Below are positions 44,955 through 56,781 of a stretch of 64,000 nucleotides of DNA, piece by piece. The DNA lies in NCBI RefSeq assembly GCF_910592395.1, contig NC_088313.1:9738501-9802500 (forward strand), in the 5' to 3' direction. Below the pieces are notes generated by a model. It saw only the letters and a program-made list of their open reading frames with translations, ran no database searches and was not told where the DNA came from. Position numbers and translations under genes: made by a program. Source of the stretch: Lineus longissimus (taxonomy: Eukaryota; Nemertea; Pilidiophora; Heteronemertea; Lineidae). How positions within the stretch are numbered: the first letter of the stretch is position 1; every line of letters begins with the position of its first letter.

Positions 44955-47468
44955 AAATGTAGGTAATAAAGGCACTGGAAAAAAAGGCACTGGAAAAAAA
45001 GGCACTGGAAAAAAAGGCACTGGAAAAAAGGTACGGAAAAAAAGGTACTAGGTAAAAAAGGCACTAGGAAAAAAAGGCACTAGGAAAAAAAGGCACTAGG
45101 AAAAAAAGGCACTAGGAAAAAAAGGCACTGGAAAAAAAGGCACCAGGAAAAAAAGGCACTGGGTAAAAAAGGCCCTGGAAAAAAAGGCAATGGAAAAATG
45201 GCACCAGAAAAAATGTATGGGAAATCTCTGCGAAATCTCTACTACATAGATAAAAAATAACAATAAAAATTTCTATGTGCATTTCTATGTGTAGTTTTTT
45301 TCTACATCAACAGAATACTAGGCGGTCCAAAAAAACGGAAGAGCCTATTTTCAGTACCCTCCGACCAGAAAAACTAGCTTGGATAAGCAGGGAATCCTTA
45401 TAACAAGAGGCCCAAGGGCCTGGCGCTCAGCTGAGTTAATATCATTGATATCTTCCCGGTGTTCAGTTCATTATGCATGAAAATGGCATGCTCCATGGTA
45501 TTTGATATCCTTTTGCGTTCACTACGGTACCAGTGTTTTTGGTTGACATAATTATGCCACTGTTCATTCCTCAATCCTAACCATAATTCGGGTGAAATCA
45601 TCGTATGAAAATATTTACCGAAACATGAAGTTTATGCCATGAATGAGGACACTCATTGTCATAGCCTCGTTTACAAGTACGAAGTATTTTCCCGCGAATA
45701 TTCAAAACTGCTTGTCTCCTTGCCAGTTAAATAACATGTGACTATACACAAAATAGAAAACTTTGATGGAAATTGTAAATCATTTTTTTATCTATCAGGG
45801 GAAACAAGCTGATGATGATCAAATAAATCATTCATGAGAAATCGTTTTGTTGCTGAAGCTTGCATGACGAAGTTAATGCTAAACCTTTTCTTGTGCTCTA
45901 CTGCGCCACCGTAGTTTTCTATTTAGACCAGCGATGACGTCATTTCTGGTGATTCCCTACGTTGTCCAATGAGCGCTTTTTAAAATGTGCCATTTGGTAT
46001 TGTACAGTATGCAATGTATTTTTTCAGCGCTGACAGTTGCCGAACAGAATGCCGTAGCTCCCTCAATTTCCAATCAATTTTTATGGGAGTGACATTATTG
46101 TATTGCTTAGAATGTCTACTTTTTACTCATGAAAGAATCGTAGAACTAAAACTTAATAGGCGAACAGAATCATGCCGATTCACTGCACATACTGTGGGAA
46201 TTCTCCACTTCAAAATACATCGGCGATGTCATCGCGAACAGAGCATGCACTTCCGATATCGTTTTCACAGAAATGTGGCCAAATTTTCAAGAACTAATTT
46301 CTGAAAGTAGTCTCTAAAGACCTTATGACTACCACTGAAACGAACTAGTGATAATATCGCCTACCAGACTACTTTTTAAGCAGAAAATTGGGTACTTGAG
46401 TGTCATTGAGCTCCAGGCGTAAACAACATGCCGCCATTTTGTCTCCGCTTCGGTATTTCGTACGCCGCTAAAAATGCACCTTCTCAATTAAAACCAACAT
46501 AATAAGGCCTTACATCGTTGATTGAATAGGAACACCACACAAAACACAATAAAGTGGGGGTACAATCGATTACGAAGCTGAAGTGAACAGCGATTTATTC
46601 CTGGAGCTACTGCTTTTGTTGTGTAGCTGCCATGTTTTGAGAACTGGCAAATAGGAGACTTCATTGATGGCTGACGTCATCGGGCGGGAATTTGAATCGA
46701 CAGAAATAATTAAAAGGCAGGTAGCGCCCTCTCCTGTTAAAATTTTGAACTTTTTCTCAATAAAATAGATTTTCAAGAATTTTATCTTATGTTAGAGCAT
46801 ATTTCGACTAATTCTGCTGCTCCTAGGCCGATATAGGCCAGTTTCCTTCATGCACTCTCGCTCGCAGGAAGTAGGTCGAATGGCGACAAATTTTGTTTTG
46901 AAAGTAGAGTTTGACCAGAAGTATCCAGAAATGCAAACTTGAAGTCTCTAGGTCTTACAGTTACAAAATGTGCACCATGGGTTTAACGGATGGACGGATG
47001 GATGGATGGATGGACAGACGGACGCCACTGAACAACTTATTTGACAAGCTCGGCTGACTTAGTCAGCTGAGCTAAAAATGATACAAAGATCATCTGATTT
47101 GGTCCAGTAGTTTAATCAAATTAGATTCAGGGTTCCCTCACCAATAACCTATTTCTACAAGATACAATAGTTTATCACAAGAGTGGCTATTGACATCCAG
47201 CAAAACATTCTTGATGAGTCTCATTGCAGTTTTATTGGTGAGAAAGACTTGGAAGCACATTACACATATCACATTACACATATAGAAATGCACGGGGGGG
47301 GGGGCACCCCAAATGAATTTTTAACCTAGAGATTTACTGGTGCCTTTTTTCCAGTGCCTTTTTTACCTAGTATAGCGATTTCCTGGTGCCTTTTTACCTG
47401 GTGCCTTTTTTACCCAGTGCCTTTTTTCCTAGTGCCTTTTTTACCTAGTGCCTTTATTACCGTCTACC
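44955..47468. mobile_element. Family D3: minisatellite-TIR element with 9-bp TSD
   Basis: An exact 9-bp duplication, CTTTTACAC, flanks it (44946-44954 and 47469-47477). The left arm is about fifteen units of GGCACTGGAAAAAAA (44968-45210). The right arm is about seven inverted units (47338-47460). The outer tip GGTAATAAAGGCACT is shared by both arms. The arrays differ in unit number between arms, and in sequence (GGCACT) from D1 and D2 (GGTACA). A family B element (45402-47075) is nested inside; without it D3 is about 840 bp. Confidence 0.85.
45402..47075 (+). repeat. Family B (pearl/HINE-like) element
   Basis: It begins AACAAGAGGCCCAAGGGCCT (with a built-in hairpin) and GGCGCTCAGCTGAG. It ends with a GGATGGATGG/GACGGACG microsatellite (46988-47022), the hairpin CTGACTTAGTCAG, and CTGAGCTAA. 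The interior shares phrases with the copies at 56782 and 61180 (for example 'tttttactcatg.aagaatcgta'). No gene is evident. Confidence 0.8.
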
Positions 47469-47487
47469 CTTTTACACGATACAATGT

Positions 47488-47833
47488 ATTTTGTAGATTA
47501 ATGCAATGAGTGTGCTTACAAATCCTCTTTTTTTGTAAGATGAGACATTTCATTGCAAAAACTGCTCATATATTAATGTTGTCACAGACCTAATAATCAG
47601 TTAAAATTAGCCCAAATATAAAGCGTCCTAAGAACAAAATAACTTTTACAATCTTTGTAAATTTTTTGTTTATCAAAGTCTTTATTTTCAAAAATCAACC
47701 ATGCTTCCAGTTAGAGTAGTCCTAGCTACACTAAACAGTGATTAAGCATAGAATATATATTCTCATATGGTAATTAATCTCTACCTAGGGTGACACAGGC
47801 TGCATTGTTTAAAATTAGGATTGTTTACACAGC
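47488..47833 (+). repeat. Duplicated unit X, copy 2
   Basis: This is the second copy of the sequence at 44595-44954, separated from it by the D3 insertion. The D3 target CTTTTACAC corresponds to 'gtttacac' at the end of this copy. Confidence 0.75.
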
Positions 47834-48778
47834 TCTGGTTATGAAATCACAAAAAGCAGCAGTAACCCACATTCTCAACTCAAAGGAGGTGTAAAAACCC
47901 TGCTGCCCTCTGTTGGATTAGTAATAAGGAGGGCGACTGATCAATGGAACAGCCACCTTGCTGTTGTTTGGGGTTGAGGAATTAGGCTCACGCTTCAGTC
48001 GGGAACAATGGACGATCTTGAGGGATGAACCCTACCCTACAAAATATGCATGAAAAACACATTTTTGGGAGTGTTTCAGGGGACAGTGCCCCCCTCACAC
48101 CCTCTAAGTCTAAGTACGAGCCTATAGTAACACTGACACCATCATTGCCCTGTATAAACTTGTCACTAATGAAATAATATTACTTTTTTCCCCCCCCCCC
48201 CCCCCCGCCGCCGCTGCGATGCGATGGGACCAGTCAGAGCATTGATGGGAATGGAAAGGGTTAAGCTAAAAGCTGGTACTATGCACAAGTATAACATAAA
48301 GCAAGTGAATGTGGAAGCCTCCTGGTATCCTCCTTGCTTATGATATGATGACATTGAATATGCAGGCATGACAGCTGATCAACATGATCAATGATTTATT
48401 TGAGCTTTGGCTTGCCAGATGGTTTGTCTAAAAATAGCTCAGACATAAAACAAGGCAAGCAGCAAAACACAGAAGTCTTTTGCCAAATATTTGCTGCAAC
48501 TGTTGTCAACATGTTTTCTTCCAATCTTTTTATATCAGTAATTTAGAACAACAGTGCATGGTTCTTGGAGAGATGGAGGTCAAACAGTTTCAGCTTTGCA
48601 ATGATTTGTTCTCAAAAGTCGAGTTTTTTTTCTTATCATACCAGGTCCTGCCAACAAAACATACACCTTGAGACCAAATGGGGCCCGCCGGCTCGATTTT
48701 GAAAATCCCAATGACCAGATGCTACTCCTTCACATTTCACCCTCGATGGCCGGTATAATATGTCACGCCTGACGTTAC
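47834..48778. other. Intergenic, with a C homopolymer
   Basis: A run of about 18 C (48190-48207) is followed by CCGCCGC. No gene was recognised. Confidence 0.4.
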
Positions 48779-49083
48779 TTAAAGGCCATAACTCAAGGTT
48801 TTTTGCCATTTTCTGCTGTAAGACGATTTCAAAAGTGTACCTAACACTTTATACAATACAGAAAACCAAATGCAATTAGCTCCATCCATTTTGAAGATAT
48901 AGCCAATTATGTGTTTGACAACTTGATTACCTAATCAGGCTAGCAACTGGCTTGTTAGAGCCAGGCGGCGGGTTCAGCAAAAGTTGTGATGTAGATCAGG
49001 TTATCTGTACATGTCATGCAATCATAAAAGCAGGAGGGCCTTAATTAATTATGCACACCTGGAAGTAATGTGTTTCATTCACT

Positions 49084-49389
49084 ATGGTGTATTGTGTGGC
49101 TCCGAATTGTGTCAAGGATAGCACAAAGAACAATCGAATGACGGATGGGACCCATTTTCATGAATTTCCAAAGCCAGTTGAACGAGAGAGGAGGAAGCTG
49201 TGGATTCAGAAGTGCAAACGTTTGGAGTGTTGGAAGCCTGGGCCTTCGGCCAAACTTTGCAGTGATCACTTTATCGATACGGATTATCACATGAAGCCGG
49301 ATATCTGCATCCAACTGAATATTAAATGCCACTTGTTAAAAACAGCTGTTCCAACCATGTCAATTGCATTTAATGCCCGAGGCTGCTGA
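49084..49389 (+). CDS. THAP-domain protein (transposon-borne)
   Basis: This 101-residue intact frame starts MVYCVAPNCVKDSTKNNRMT. It is essentially one THAP zinc finger: C-x4-C (CVAPNC), then HFHEFP, 'RRKLWIQKCKRLECWKPG', 'AKLCSDHF' supplying the second C and H, and a closing AVPT box. All four C2CH ligands and the conserved P and W are present. THAP domains bind DNA and form the N-terminus of P-element and Kolobok transposases. Here the protein ends right after AVPT, with no catalytic domain, so at most it could bind element ends. A longer spliced form cannot be excluded. Confidence 0.8.
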   Translation: MVYCVAPNCVKDSTKNNRMTDGTHFHEFPKPVERERRKLWIQKCKRLECWKPGPSAKLCSDHFIDTDYHMKPDICIQLNIKCHLLKTAVPTMSIAFNARGC

Positions 49390-49783
49390 GGTCTGTTGTT
49401 ATACATAATGTGTAGGCCCTATTGGGGCCTGTGATACCGCATAGTGTCTTCTTGTGTTCCAGCCATAGCAAGGTGACAGCGACACAGGTCAGTGTCAGTG
49501 ACAGCCACTGTCAATGACAGATTATTGTCATCTGACATCTAGGCCTATCTAACGTTACACGGCATTATATCGTCACGTCAAGATGATTGTGCATAATACC
49601 GTCACTTTTCAATAGTAGTTCAGCGTCATGACATAACTGGCGATACAACACAGACGAGGCGAAACAATATTGTGCAACATTAGTCTGTTCAAAAATCATA
49701 CATGTTATGCATCTCCAACCGTCTATCAATGTCTTCTTTGCTATATCGGCAGGTCTGCCATGCAAATTGATTAACCACAAATT

Positions 49784-49936
49784 CTAATCACTTTCGTCCG
49801 AATGATCACTCTCATTATGATCTAGTGATATTAATGGCTCGAACATGTACGGCTCAACGTTTAAATATCCTTCTGTATCGACCAAAACATCCTCAAATTC
49901 ACTGCTCTCACTCTCTGAACTGTATGCGGAAGCCAT
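49784..49936 (-). CDS. Small acidic protein with EPYMFEP motif
   Basis: This 50-codon frame starts ATG at 49936 and stops at TAG (49784-49786). It reads MASAYSSESESSEFEDVL, then VEPYMFEPLISLDHNESDHS, and ends in acidic serine repeats. From memory of the family, an EPY.FEP leader after an acidic N-terminus is common in invertebrate proteins with a P2X7-like zinc-binding C-terminal domain, but no such domain follows here. Convergent with the THAP gene and inside the same TTAA element, it may be a remnant first exon. It is too short for the function to be judged. Confidence 0.4.
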   Translation of the reverse strand: MASAYSSESESSEFEDVLVDTEGYLNVEPYMFEPLISLDHNESDHSDESD

Positions 49937-50448
49937 CTTGCTTTGTTCTGACTGACCTGATCTACGTCATCAAAAAATCCCTAGCGGCCACATGTGGAAC
50001 TAATCTAAAGTTGTGTGTGGTGGGAAATTCAAATAGTTTAAAATTGAAAATTGAAATAACTAAATAATGACTTTATTATTAGAATTTTTTTAATGTCTGG
50101 GATCTTGTTTTTTTAACCCTCAACATATTTCATGAGTATCAAGCATGTTTTCAAACCTTGATATATGGCCTTTAAGATTTTAACACATAATATGTCACGA
50201 AGAAAAAAGGGCATAGTTTCTTTAGCATACCTGTTTATATTGAAGGGTCGTGGTTTGCTAATCAGAGTTGAGATGAAAGCTCAGTGCTAAAGTCCAAGTA
50301 AATGTTGCCTTTACTATTAAACTGGGTGACAACTTTATCTAAAGTGCCCAGGAAGTACATCCACGACAACGACACAACAGTTAATTAGTGTCAATTATCC
50401 CTACCACTGCTAATCTGCACAATTAACTGCTACTTGTGAAAATAAAAA

Positions 50449-52090
50449 ATGAAACGGCCAGGGGCCATTGTGCTCACCGTAAGTATTTTTAGTAGACTGT
50501 TACACTCAAAGTTACAGAAAGTGCTACAGTATGTAGGCCTCTCATAATTTATACATGCATCTGTGACCAGTTCAGAGCCGGCCCTGGCCAAGTGGTGAAT
50601 CCGAGACTTGTGGTTCCAAGCTTGTAGAGTCTAGGTGAAAATGATAGTGAAGAAACGTGCCACTCCATGACAATGGTGAATATATTTTTAACTTTGACCT
50701 CAGTGACCCTGACAGGTAGGTCAAATAACAAACCAGGGTGATATGTGATGTAGACACATCCACCTGACCATAACAATTTCATCACTCGTTACACTACAGC
50801 AATCGGCAAAAAACGATTTCCAAGATGGCTGCCTAATTAAATCTATGGCACCAAATAAATCAAAAAATGAAGAAAATGTAAGATAGAACTCAGAAAAGAA
50901 AAAAGGAAAAGATGAAAAATAAAATATTTTTGGCTGTCCTTGACCGCGGTTTGAACTCACGATCTTTGGATTGCCACAATACGAGGAAAAACCAACAAAA
51001 CATGCAATTTCGGCCATATTTGAATTCCGATCTGGCTGAAACTTGGCATACAAATAGTGGCTTCTTAGATGCATCATTACACAAAATTAAAACTCTTTAC
51101 ATTGAACAACGACAAAACGGTAAAGTTTTCAACTTTGACCTCTGTGAACTTGAAAGGTGGGTCAAATCAAAAACCCGTAAGATATGTGATGTATCCTTGC
51201 TGGGAGTACCTACCATGAAACTTTTATCAAAAACAAATCAGTAATAAGCGAGAAATCACACTTTTTGAGTTTTGAGTTTGGGCCCCCTGGTGGCCAAGTC
51301 AATAATCAGACCGAACCAAAATTCAGTGTAAAAGGTCAACTGACCTAGGGGGTCATTTTTTCAAAGTTTCAAGTTCATAACTGTTGCGGTTGAGAAACGT
51401 GCCATAGTTACACTCAAACGGCAAATTTACGCCATTTGACCTCTGCGACCTTAAAAAGGAGGTCAAATCCGAAAAATCGTGCAACATCTGAGGTAACCTT
51501 GCTAGGGGTCCCTGCCATAAAAATTTCATCAAAAACAATTTGCTAATAAGCAGGCTATTGCACTTCTTACTTTTTCTGTTTTGGCCCCCTGGTGGCAAAG
51601 TCAAGAATCAGATCAGGCTGAAATTCAGCACCAGAGGTTATCTGATATAGGGGGTTATATGTACCAAGTTTCAAGCTCATAGCTTTGGTGGTTGAGAAAC
51701 GTGCCATAGTTACACTCAAACGGCCAATTCACGCCATTTGACCTCTGCGACCTTGAAAAGTAGATCAAATTAAAAACCCGTAAGATATATGATGTATCCT
51801 TGCTATGAGTACCTACCACAAAAGTTTTATCGAAAACAAGTCACTAATAAGCGAGATATCACACTTTTCAGATATCCACATTTGGCCCCCTGGTGGCCAA
51901 GTAGAGAATCAGATCGGACAGAAATTTAGTGTCACGGGTCATCTGACCTAGGGGGTCATGTGTACAAAGTTTTAAGTTCATAGGCCTAGCGGTTAAAAAA
52001 CGTGCCACTGTTTTTGAACTAGGATACAACAGACGACGACGACGACGACGGACACTGCGGTATCGTATAGACTCCCCTACGGTGAGCCAA
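50449..52090 (+). repeat. Family A element, five or more monomers
   Basis: It starts GAAACGGCCAGGGGCCATTG and ends with a (GACGAC)n tract (52031-52052) and CTACGGTGAGCCAA. Canonical monomers run from about 51120 to 52000. The first 600 bp are more divergent and include an odd stretch (50790-51020) with 'ggtttgaactcacgatc'. A second 5' terminus (ggggccattgtgctcaccgt, 52098-52117) follows directly, so another copy has been cut down to its first bases. Confidence 0.75.
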
Positions 52091-52373
52091 AAAGCCAGGG
52101 GCCATTGTGCTCACCGTATACTCCTTTCCAGGCATCTGTACAATTGCTTTTGCATTCTGGTATGCATGAGCATTTAGTATACCTTAGGCCATGCTTTTTT
52201 TATTGTTTGGCTCACGGATCCGTCGACGCCAAAATTCAACATTTGGAATAAAAAATATTTCTTATTTTTTGTCCAATCGCGGATCTGCCAACGTCACCCC
52301 GTTATGACCAATATCGAAACATACATAATATATCATAACATACATAGTTGGCAACAACATCAGCTGGTTAAAA

Positions 52374-52440
52374 ATGGCGGCGCATCCTCAAAATCACCAT
52401 CCCCGACAAGGATATTTGCTAACTGTGACAAAGAGGATGG
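52374..52440 (+). CDS. Possible first coding exon of an unknown plus-strand gene
   Basis: The ATG is in fair context (aaaATGG) and is followed by 22 codons, MAAHPQNHHPRQGYLLTVTK then RM. The exon ends in G and meets a strong donor, GTAAGTT, at 52441. The sequence on either side is not an obvious repeat. I do not recognise the product, and found no second exon before the window turns to repeats. A chance ATG plus donor is quite possible. Confidence 0.3.
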
Positions 52441-52885
52441 GTAAGTTGACCTACCGCTACATCAAACATGTGGCAAACATGGCTGGCTAATCATATCAGG
52501 AGTTCATTAGAGGTGGGGTCAGCTAGGTCGCCAGCTTTAATGCCAGCAGCTGCGAGTCACTGTCCTGCTGAATTTCATCAAAAAGTTCAGACAAATCGGC
52601 CATTTATCAGCTTATTTGTGTTCCCAAACCCGTTCCTACGCCATCAGCAGATCACCTGGTAACAGACACTAACGTGAATTAGGCCTAATTCATTACACAA
52701 AGGCCTGCATGATCGTATTTCCCTCTTTTTTTTGGCCACGAATCATCCGGTGAAGCACCGACAATCAGCCAGCTGTGTTATAATTTCCACAGGTCATACG
52801 GCTTTCATTACAGGAGCATACTTAGATGCCAAACTGCCCAACAAAGATGGTTCTGACCATAAGGAGAGAGAAAGGACTTCGTTTA

Positions 52886-53631
52886 AGCCCGCACCACACG
52901 GTGAAATTTGCGTGATGCAAGTGACACGCGTGCACGTTGCGACAGGCAAATTCTCACTGTGTGGGGTCGTTTTTTGCTGCGTATCTTCCTCGCGTGTCGA
53001 GACGCAGCCGATCTAGCATGTTTGATATTTTCTCGACACGCGAGGAAGTTAATCACCGTGTGGGGGCTACCTGCAGCAATGTTGCGCGAGTTCGACGAAT
53101 CACAACAAGCAGATCGGTCACATGATTTATAGGTCAGTCACATGATACCAAAATGGCAGCGCCCGGGAACTGTCAAATCCTATGAGAAGTATTATGGACC
53201 AAGAAGACCAAATTGCCCTTATTCTCCTGCTGTTACTCCGTCGGAGGCGGGGCCGCATGGAACGTAGTCTTTGGACAAGGCCATGGATTCAGAGAAGAGA
53301 GGATAAGGGGGCCTATGCAAATCTAATTGCTGAATTGCTGTCGACTCAATGGGAGCTGCCATTTTGGTATCATGTGACTGACCTATAAATCATGTGACCG
53401 ATCTGCTTGTTGTGATTCGTCGAACTCGCGCAACATTGCTGCAGGTAGCCCCCACACGGTGATTAACTTCCTCGCGTGTCGAGAAAATATCAAACATGCT
53501 AGATCGGCTGCGTCTCGACACGCGAGGGAAGATACGCAGCAAAAAACGATCCCACACAGTGAGAATTTGCCTGTCGCAACATGCACGCGTGTCACTTGCA
53601 TCACGCAAATTTTCACCGTGTGGTGCAGGCT
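52886..53631. mobile_element. Harbinger-type foldback element with 3-bp TTA TSD
   Basis: TTA flanks both sides (52883-52885 and 53632-53634). The arms are inverted copies about 280 bp long. The left starts AGCCCGCACCACACGGTGAA; the right ends 'ttcaccgtgtggtgcaggct'. They contain 'ctcgacacgcgaggaa' and 'aagcagatcggtcacatga'. The 200-bp centre holds the fragment at 53194. TWA duplication and this centre both point to PIF/Harbinger. Confidence 0.85.
53194..53388 (+). pseudogene. Harbinger transposase N-terminus kept in a foldback MITE
   Basis: The open frame reads MDQEDQIALILLLLLRRRRG, then WTRPWIQRREDKGAYANLIAEL. The basic R-tract followed by W.RPW..RR...G.Y.NL..EL is the standard start of PIF/Harbinger transposases, ahead of the HTH. 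The frame runs out into the right arm of the foldback; no nuclease domain exists. Being open across the loop suggests recent deletion from a full element. Confidence 0.7.
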
Positions 53632-53821
53632 TTAGAAACAATCAACAACCATTTGTGGCTTTCGCAAAGAAGGGGTTGTATAAAGCAAGTCGTTTGAATC
53701 AAACTAACTCCGGTTCTTTATGCGCAAATAAACTTTTTTTCCAAAGATAAACTAGTTTGTCTGATTAAATGAACAAACGGCTTGCCATGATAGTAGAAAA
53801 TAAGGGGATTGCACTTTTTAC

Positions 53822-54175
53822 CTTATTGGCTCACCCGTAGGGGAGTCTATTTCAAAAACAGTGGCCAGTTTCTTAGTCGATACATTGTAGCACTATGAAC
53901 TTGAAACTTTGTATACATGATCCTCGAGGTCAAGGAGACCTCCGGCACTGAACTTCGGTCTGATCTGATTCTTGACTTGGCCGCCAGTGGGGCCAAAAAT
54001 GGAAACCTGAAAAGTGTGATATCTCTCTAATTAGTGACTCATTTTCGATAACATTTTTATGGTAGGTTCTCCTAGCAAGGACACATATCACACAGGTTTT
54101 TGATTTGACCTAACTTTCAAGGTCACAGTGGTCAAATGGTGTAAATTGGCCATTTGAGTGTACGCCAACATAGAG
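53822..54175 (-). repeat. Family A fragment, reversed
   Basis: This is a minus-strand copy of about one monomer with the 3' end first: TTGGCTCACCCGTAGGGGAG (53826), then 'tggggccaaaaatgg' and 'aaggtcacagtggtcaaatg'. Just before it (53690-53790) is sequence inverted relative to 41650-41740 ('aaacggcttgcca'). Confidence 0.7.
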
Positions 54176-54734
54176 GTAGTTGACTAATGCATCATATGCT
54201 TCACTTTATACTGCAACCTCTACCTCTTCTAGTTGGTCATGTATCTGTTGAAGTAGGGCCTAGCTTATCCTGTCTCTTCATTATGTAACACCCGACTTCA
54301 AAAATGTCGATAAAAAAGGAAATTTTTTATTTTATTTCATTTTCGTTCTTTTTCACAATGTCTGGGTGAACTATGATGCAACAAAGGTTTTTTTGGGCTT
54401 CATTACTAGAAAATTCCTGTTCAATTCTTCATTTTGAAGATTAATTTCAGCTTGCTACAGGTGATTGTTTTTTTTCAGACAGCTGGTGACCTTTGAGAAC
54501 ACCCCTCATGGTCAGCAATGCAGTCAGCCAGGGTCTTTATGGTCAACTCAGCTCATGCATGAAGGATTGGGGGTCTTTATCAAAGGTTATGGAAGAGATT
54601 TGAAAAATAACATATAAATCCTAAACAAAAAATGTGCATTTGTCATGAATATCGAACACATTCTATGGAATTGCAAGAGCCAAAAAAGTTCATGGGCTCA
54701 TGTGAATTTTTGAAAAGACACATGAAGTAAATGA
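54176..54734. other. Intergenic, nothing recognised
   Basis: No gene or repeat unit is supported. Confidence 0.35.
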
Positions 54735-55575
54735 AATAGCCAAGGGCCATTGTGCTCACCGTATAGATATTTGGTGGTTAGGAAATCATCCTGGTTAAGA
54801 AACATGCTACATGTATAGTATTTAGGTCAAACCAAAGTCGGTACGACATGTGATGTATCGTTGCTTGGAGTACCTACCATAAAAATATTATCGAAAACAA
54901 GTCACTAATATGCGAGATATTGCACTTTTTACCTTCTTTAGTTGTGGCTTCCTGGAAGCCAAGACAAGAATCAGATCGGATCGAAATAAGGTGTCCGAGG
55001 TTACATGATGTAGGGCGTCAAGTGTACCAAATTTTGAGTTCATAGCTTTTGCAGTTAAGATACGAGCCATAGTCACACTAAAACAGCCAATTGACGCTGA
55101 TGGACCTATGTGGCCTTGAAAATTAGGTCAAATCAAAAACCTATGTGACAGGTGATGTATCCTTGCTAGGAGAACCTACCATAAAAATTTTATCAAAAAC
55201 AAGTCACTAACAAGCAAGACATGGCACTGTTCCCTTTTTTAGTTTTGGCCCCCTGGTGGCAAGGTTGAGAACAAGATCGGTCCGAAAATCGGTGTCAGCG
55301 GTCATATGATGTAGGGAGTCATGTGTACCAAATTCCAAGTTCATAGCTTTAGCGGTTAAGGAACCTGCCATAGTTACACTCAAATGGACAATTTACGGCA
55401 TTTGATCTCTGTGACCTTGACAATTTGGTCAAATCAAACACCCTTATGAACTGTGATTTATCCTTTCTAGAACTTACCACCAATTTTTTATCGATAATGA
55501 GTTACTCATAAGAGAGAGATCACACGTTTTAGGTTTCGCCTTCTGGCTCCCAGCAGGCCAAGTCAAGAATCAGTA
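54735..55575 (+). repeat. Family A element, diverged, 3' end lost
   Basis: It starts GAAATAGCCAAGGGCCATTG, then three monomers with decayed phrases ('tggacctatgtggccttg', 'tgatctctgtgaccttgac'). It stops without the terminal hairpin. Confidence 0.7.
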
Positions 55576-56781
55576 CACTAGTCAAACTTATCAAAGGCAA
55601 TGCAGGCCTACAAGGCCAACATTTCCTTCAACTTGAAAAAACACAGTTTTTATGAATGTATCTTCTCTCTTATCCTTGAACCATTCTAGGCCAGCCTCAT
55701 ACCTGGTGTACCTGGTAATAGTGGATGACTATTATCAGACTCACTTGCCACTACACTCATACTGTCAAAAGGATGTGGTGAACACCTGCTGTTTGTTTTT
55801 TGTCATGTCTGCTATGCTAGTATAGTAGTATAATCAACTGTGTTCTTCTTGTTGTTTTTCAGAAGTGCCACTACTTAGTTTTAGCTAAACCTCATTCACC
55901 ATCCTCTTCCACTGCACACAGCTGTGTAAATTACAGAGCCTGGAACACAGGTGGTGACTATTGGCTTTGTCAAATACAAAAAATAGCATCGCAAAGCGAG
56001 CATAACCCCTCAGCCTATTAAGGTTGAAGGTGAGATAATGGTGAAGTTGGCTTAGTGGAGTGGCTAGTTTGCATATGGAAATTAAAATTGTGGAAACCTA
56101 TTTTGAGGATGTGAGCGTGGCGGCCATATTGAATTTTGAATCGCGCTGATTTTCGAAAGGAAACTTCCCCTCACAAAACTGCATTAGGCCTACACCCACT
56201 AAAAATTGATTCCATCCTCCAAGCCGTTCTCCTCGAAATTGACAGAAACTGATTTCAAGCACGTTGCCCTGGTGACCATATTGAGAATCAGAACAAGCCG
56301 GTTTTCGAAAGGAACCTTTCTCTAGTCACTCCCAACGTACCTACCAAAAAAGGAATTTGATCGGACGAACGGTTCTCCTCGAAATTGACGGAAACCGATT
56401 TCAAGCACGCCGTCCTAGTGGCCATAATGATAATCAGAAAAAGCCGGTTTTCGAAAGGAACTTTTCACTAGTCACTCCCAACGTACCTACCAAAAATGAA
56501 TTCGATCGGACAAACGGTTCTCCTCGAAATTGACGGAAACCGATTTCAAGCACGCCACCCTAGTGGCCATAATGATAATCAGAAAAAGCCGGTTTTCGAA
56601 AGGAACTTTTCACTAGTCACTCCCAACGTACATACCAAAAATGAATTTGATCGGACGAACGGTTCTCCTCGAAATTGACGGAAACCAATTTCAAACACGC
56701 CGCCCTGGTGGCCATATTGATAATCGGAACAAGCCCGTTTTCGAAAGGAACCTTCCTCTAGTCGCCCCCAATGTACATACC

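Larger units (their letters stand above)
48783..50171. mobile_element. Kolobok-like TTAA element encoding a THAP protein
   Basis: TTAA is present on both sides (48779-48782 and 50172-50175). The ends are inverted: AGGCCATAACTCAAGG and CCTTGATATATGGCCT. A second inverted pair lies inside (gatgtagatcaggt at about 48990, acctgatctacgtcatc at about 49958), each just upstream of one of two convergent reading frames. TTAA duplication plus a THAP domain fits the Kolobok superfamily (piggyBac shares TTAA but lacks THAP). At 1389 bp it lacks a DDE nuclease, so it cannot move on its own. Confidence 0.75.

Noticed and set aside
49565-49780. Cysteine-containing frame downstream of the EPYMFEP frame
   Set aside because: There is no splice link or recognisable zinc-binding pattern; it is probably accidental.
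50935-50960. GGTTTGAACTCACGATC as a tRNA B box
   Set aside because: There is no A box at suitable spacing and no foldable tRNA around it.
52732-53132. Overlapping frames that mirror those at 53383-53641
   Set aside because: Both sets come from the two inverted arms of the Harbinger foldback; the mirrored peptides simply reflect the arms.
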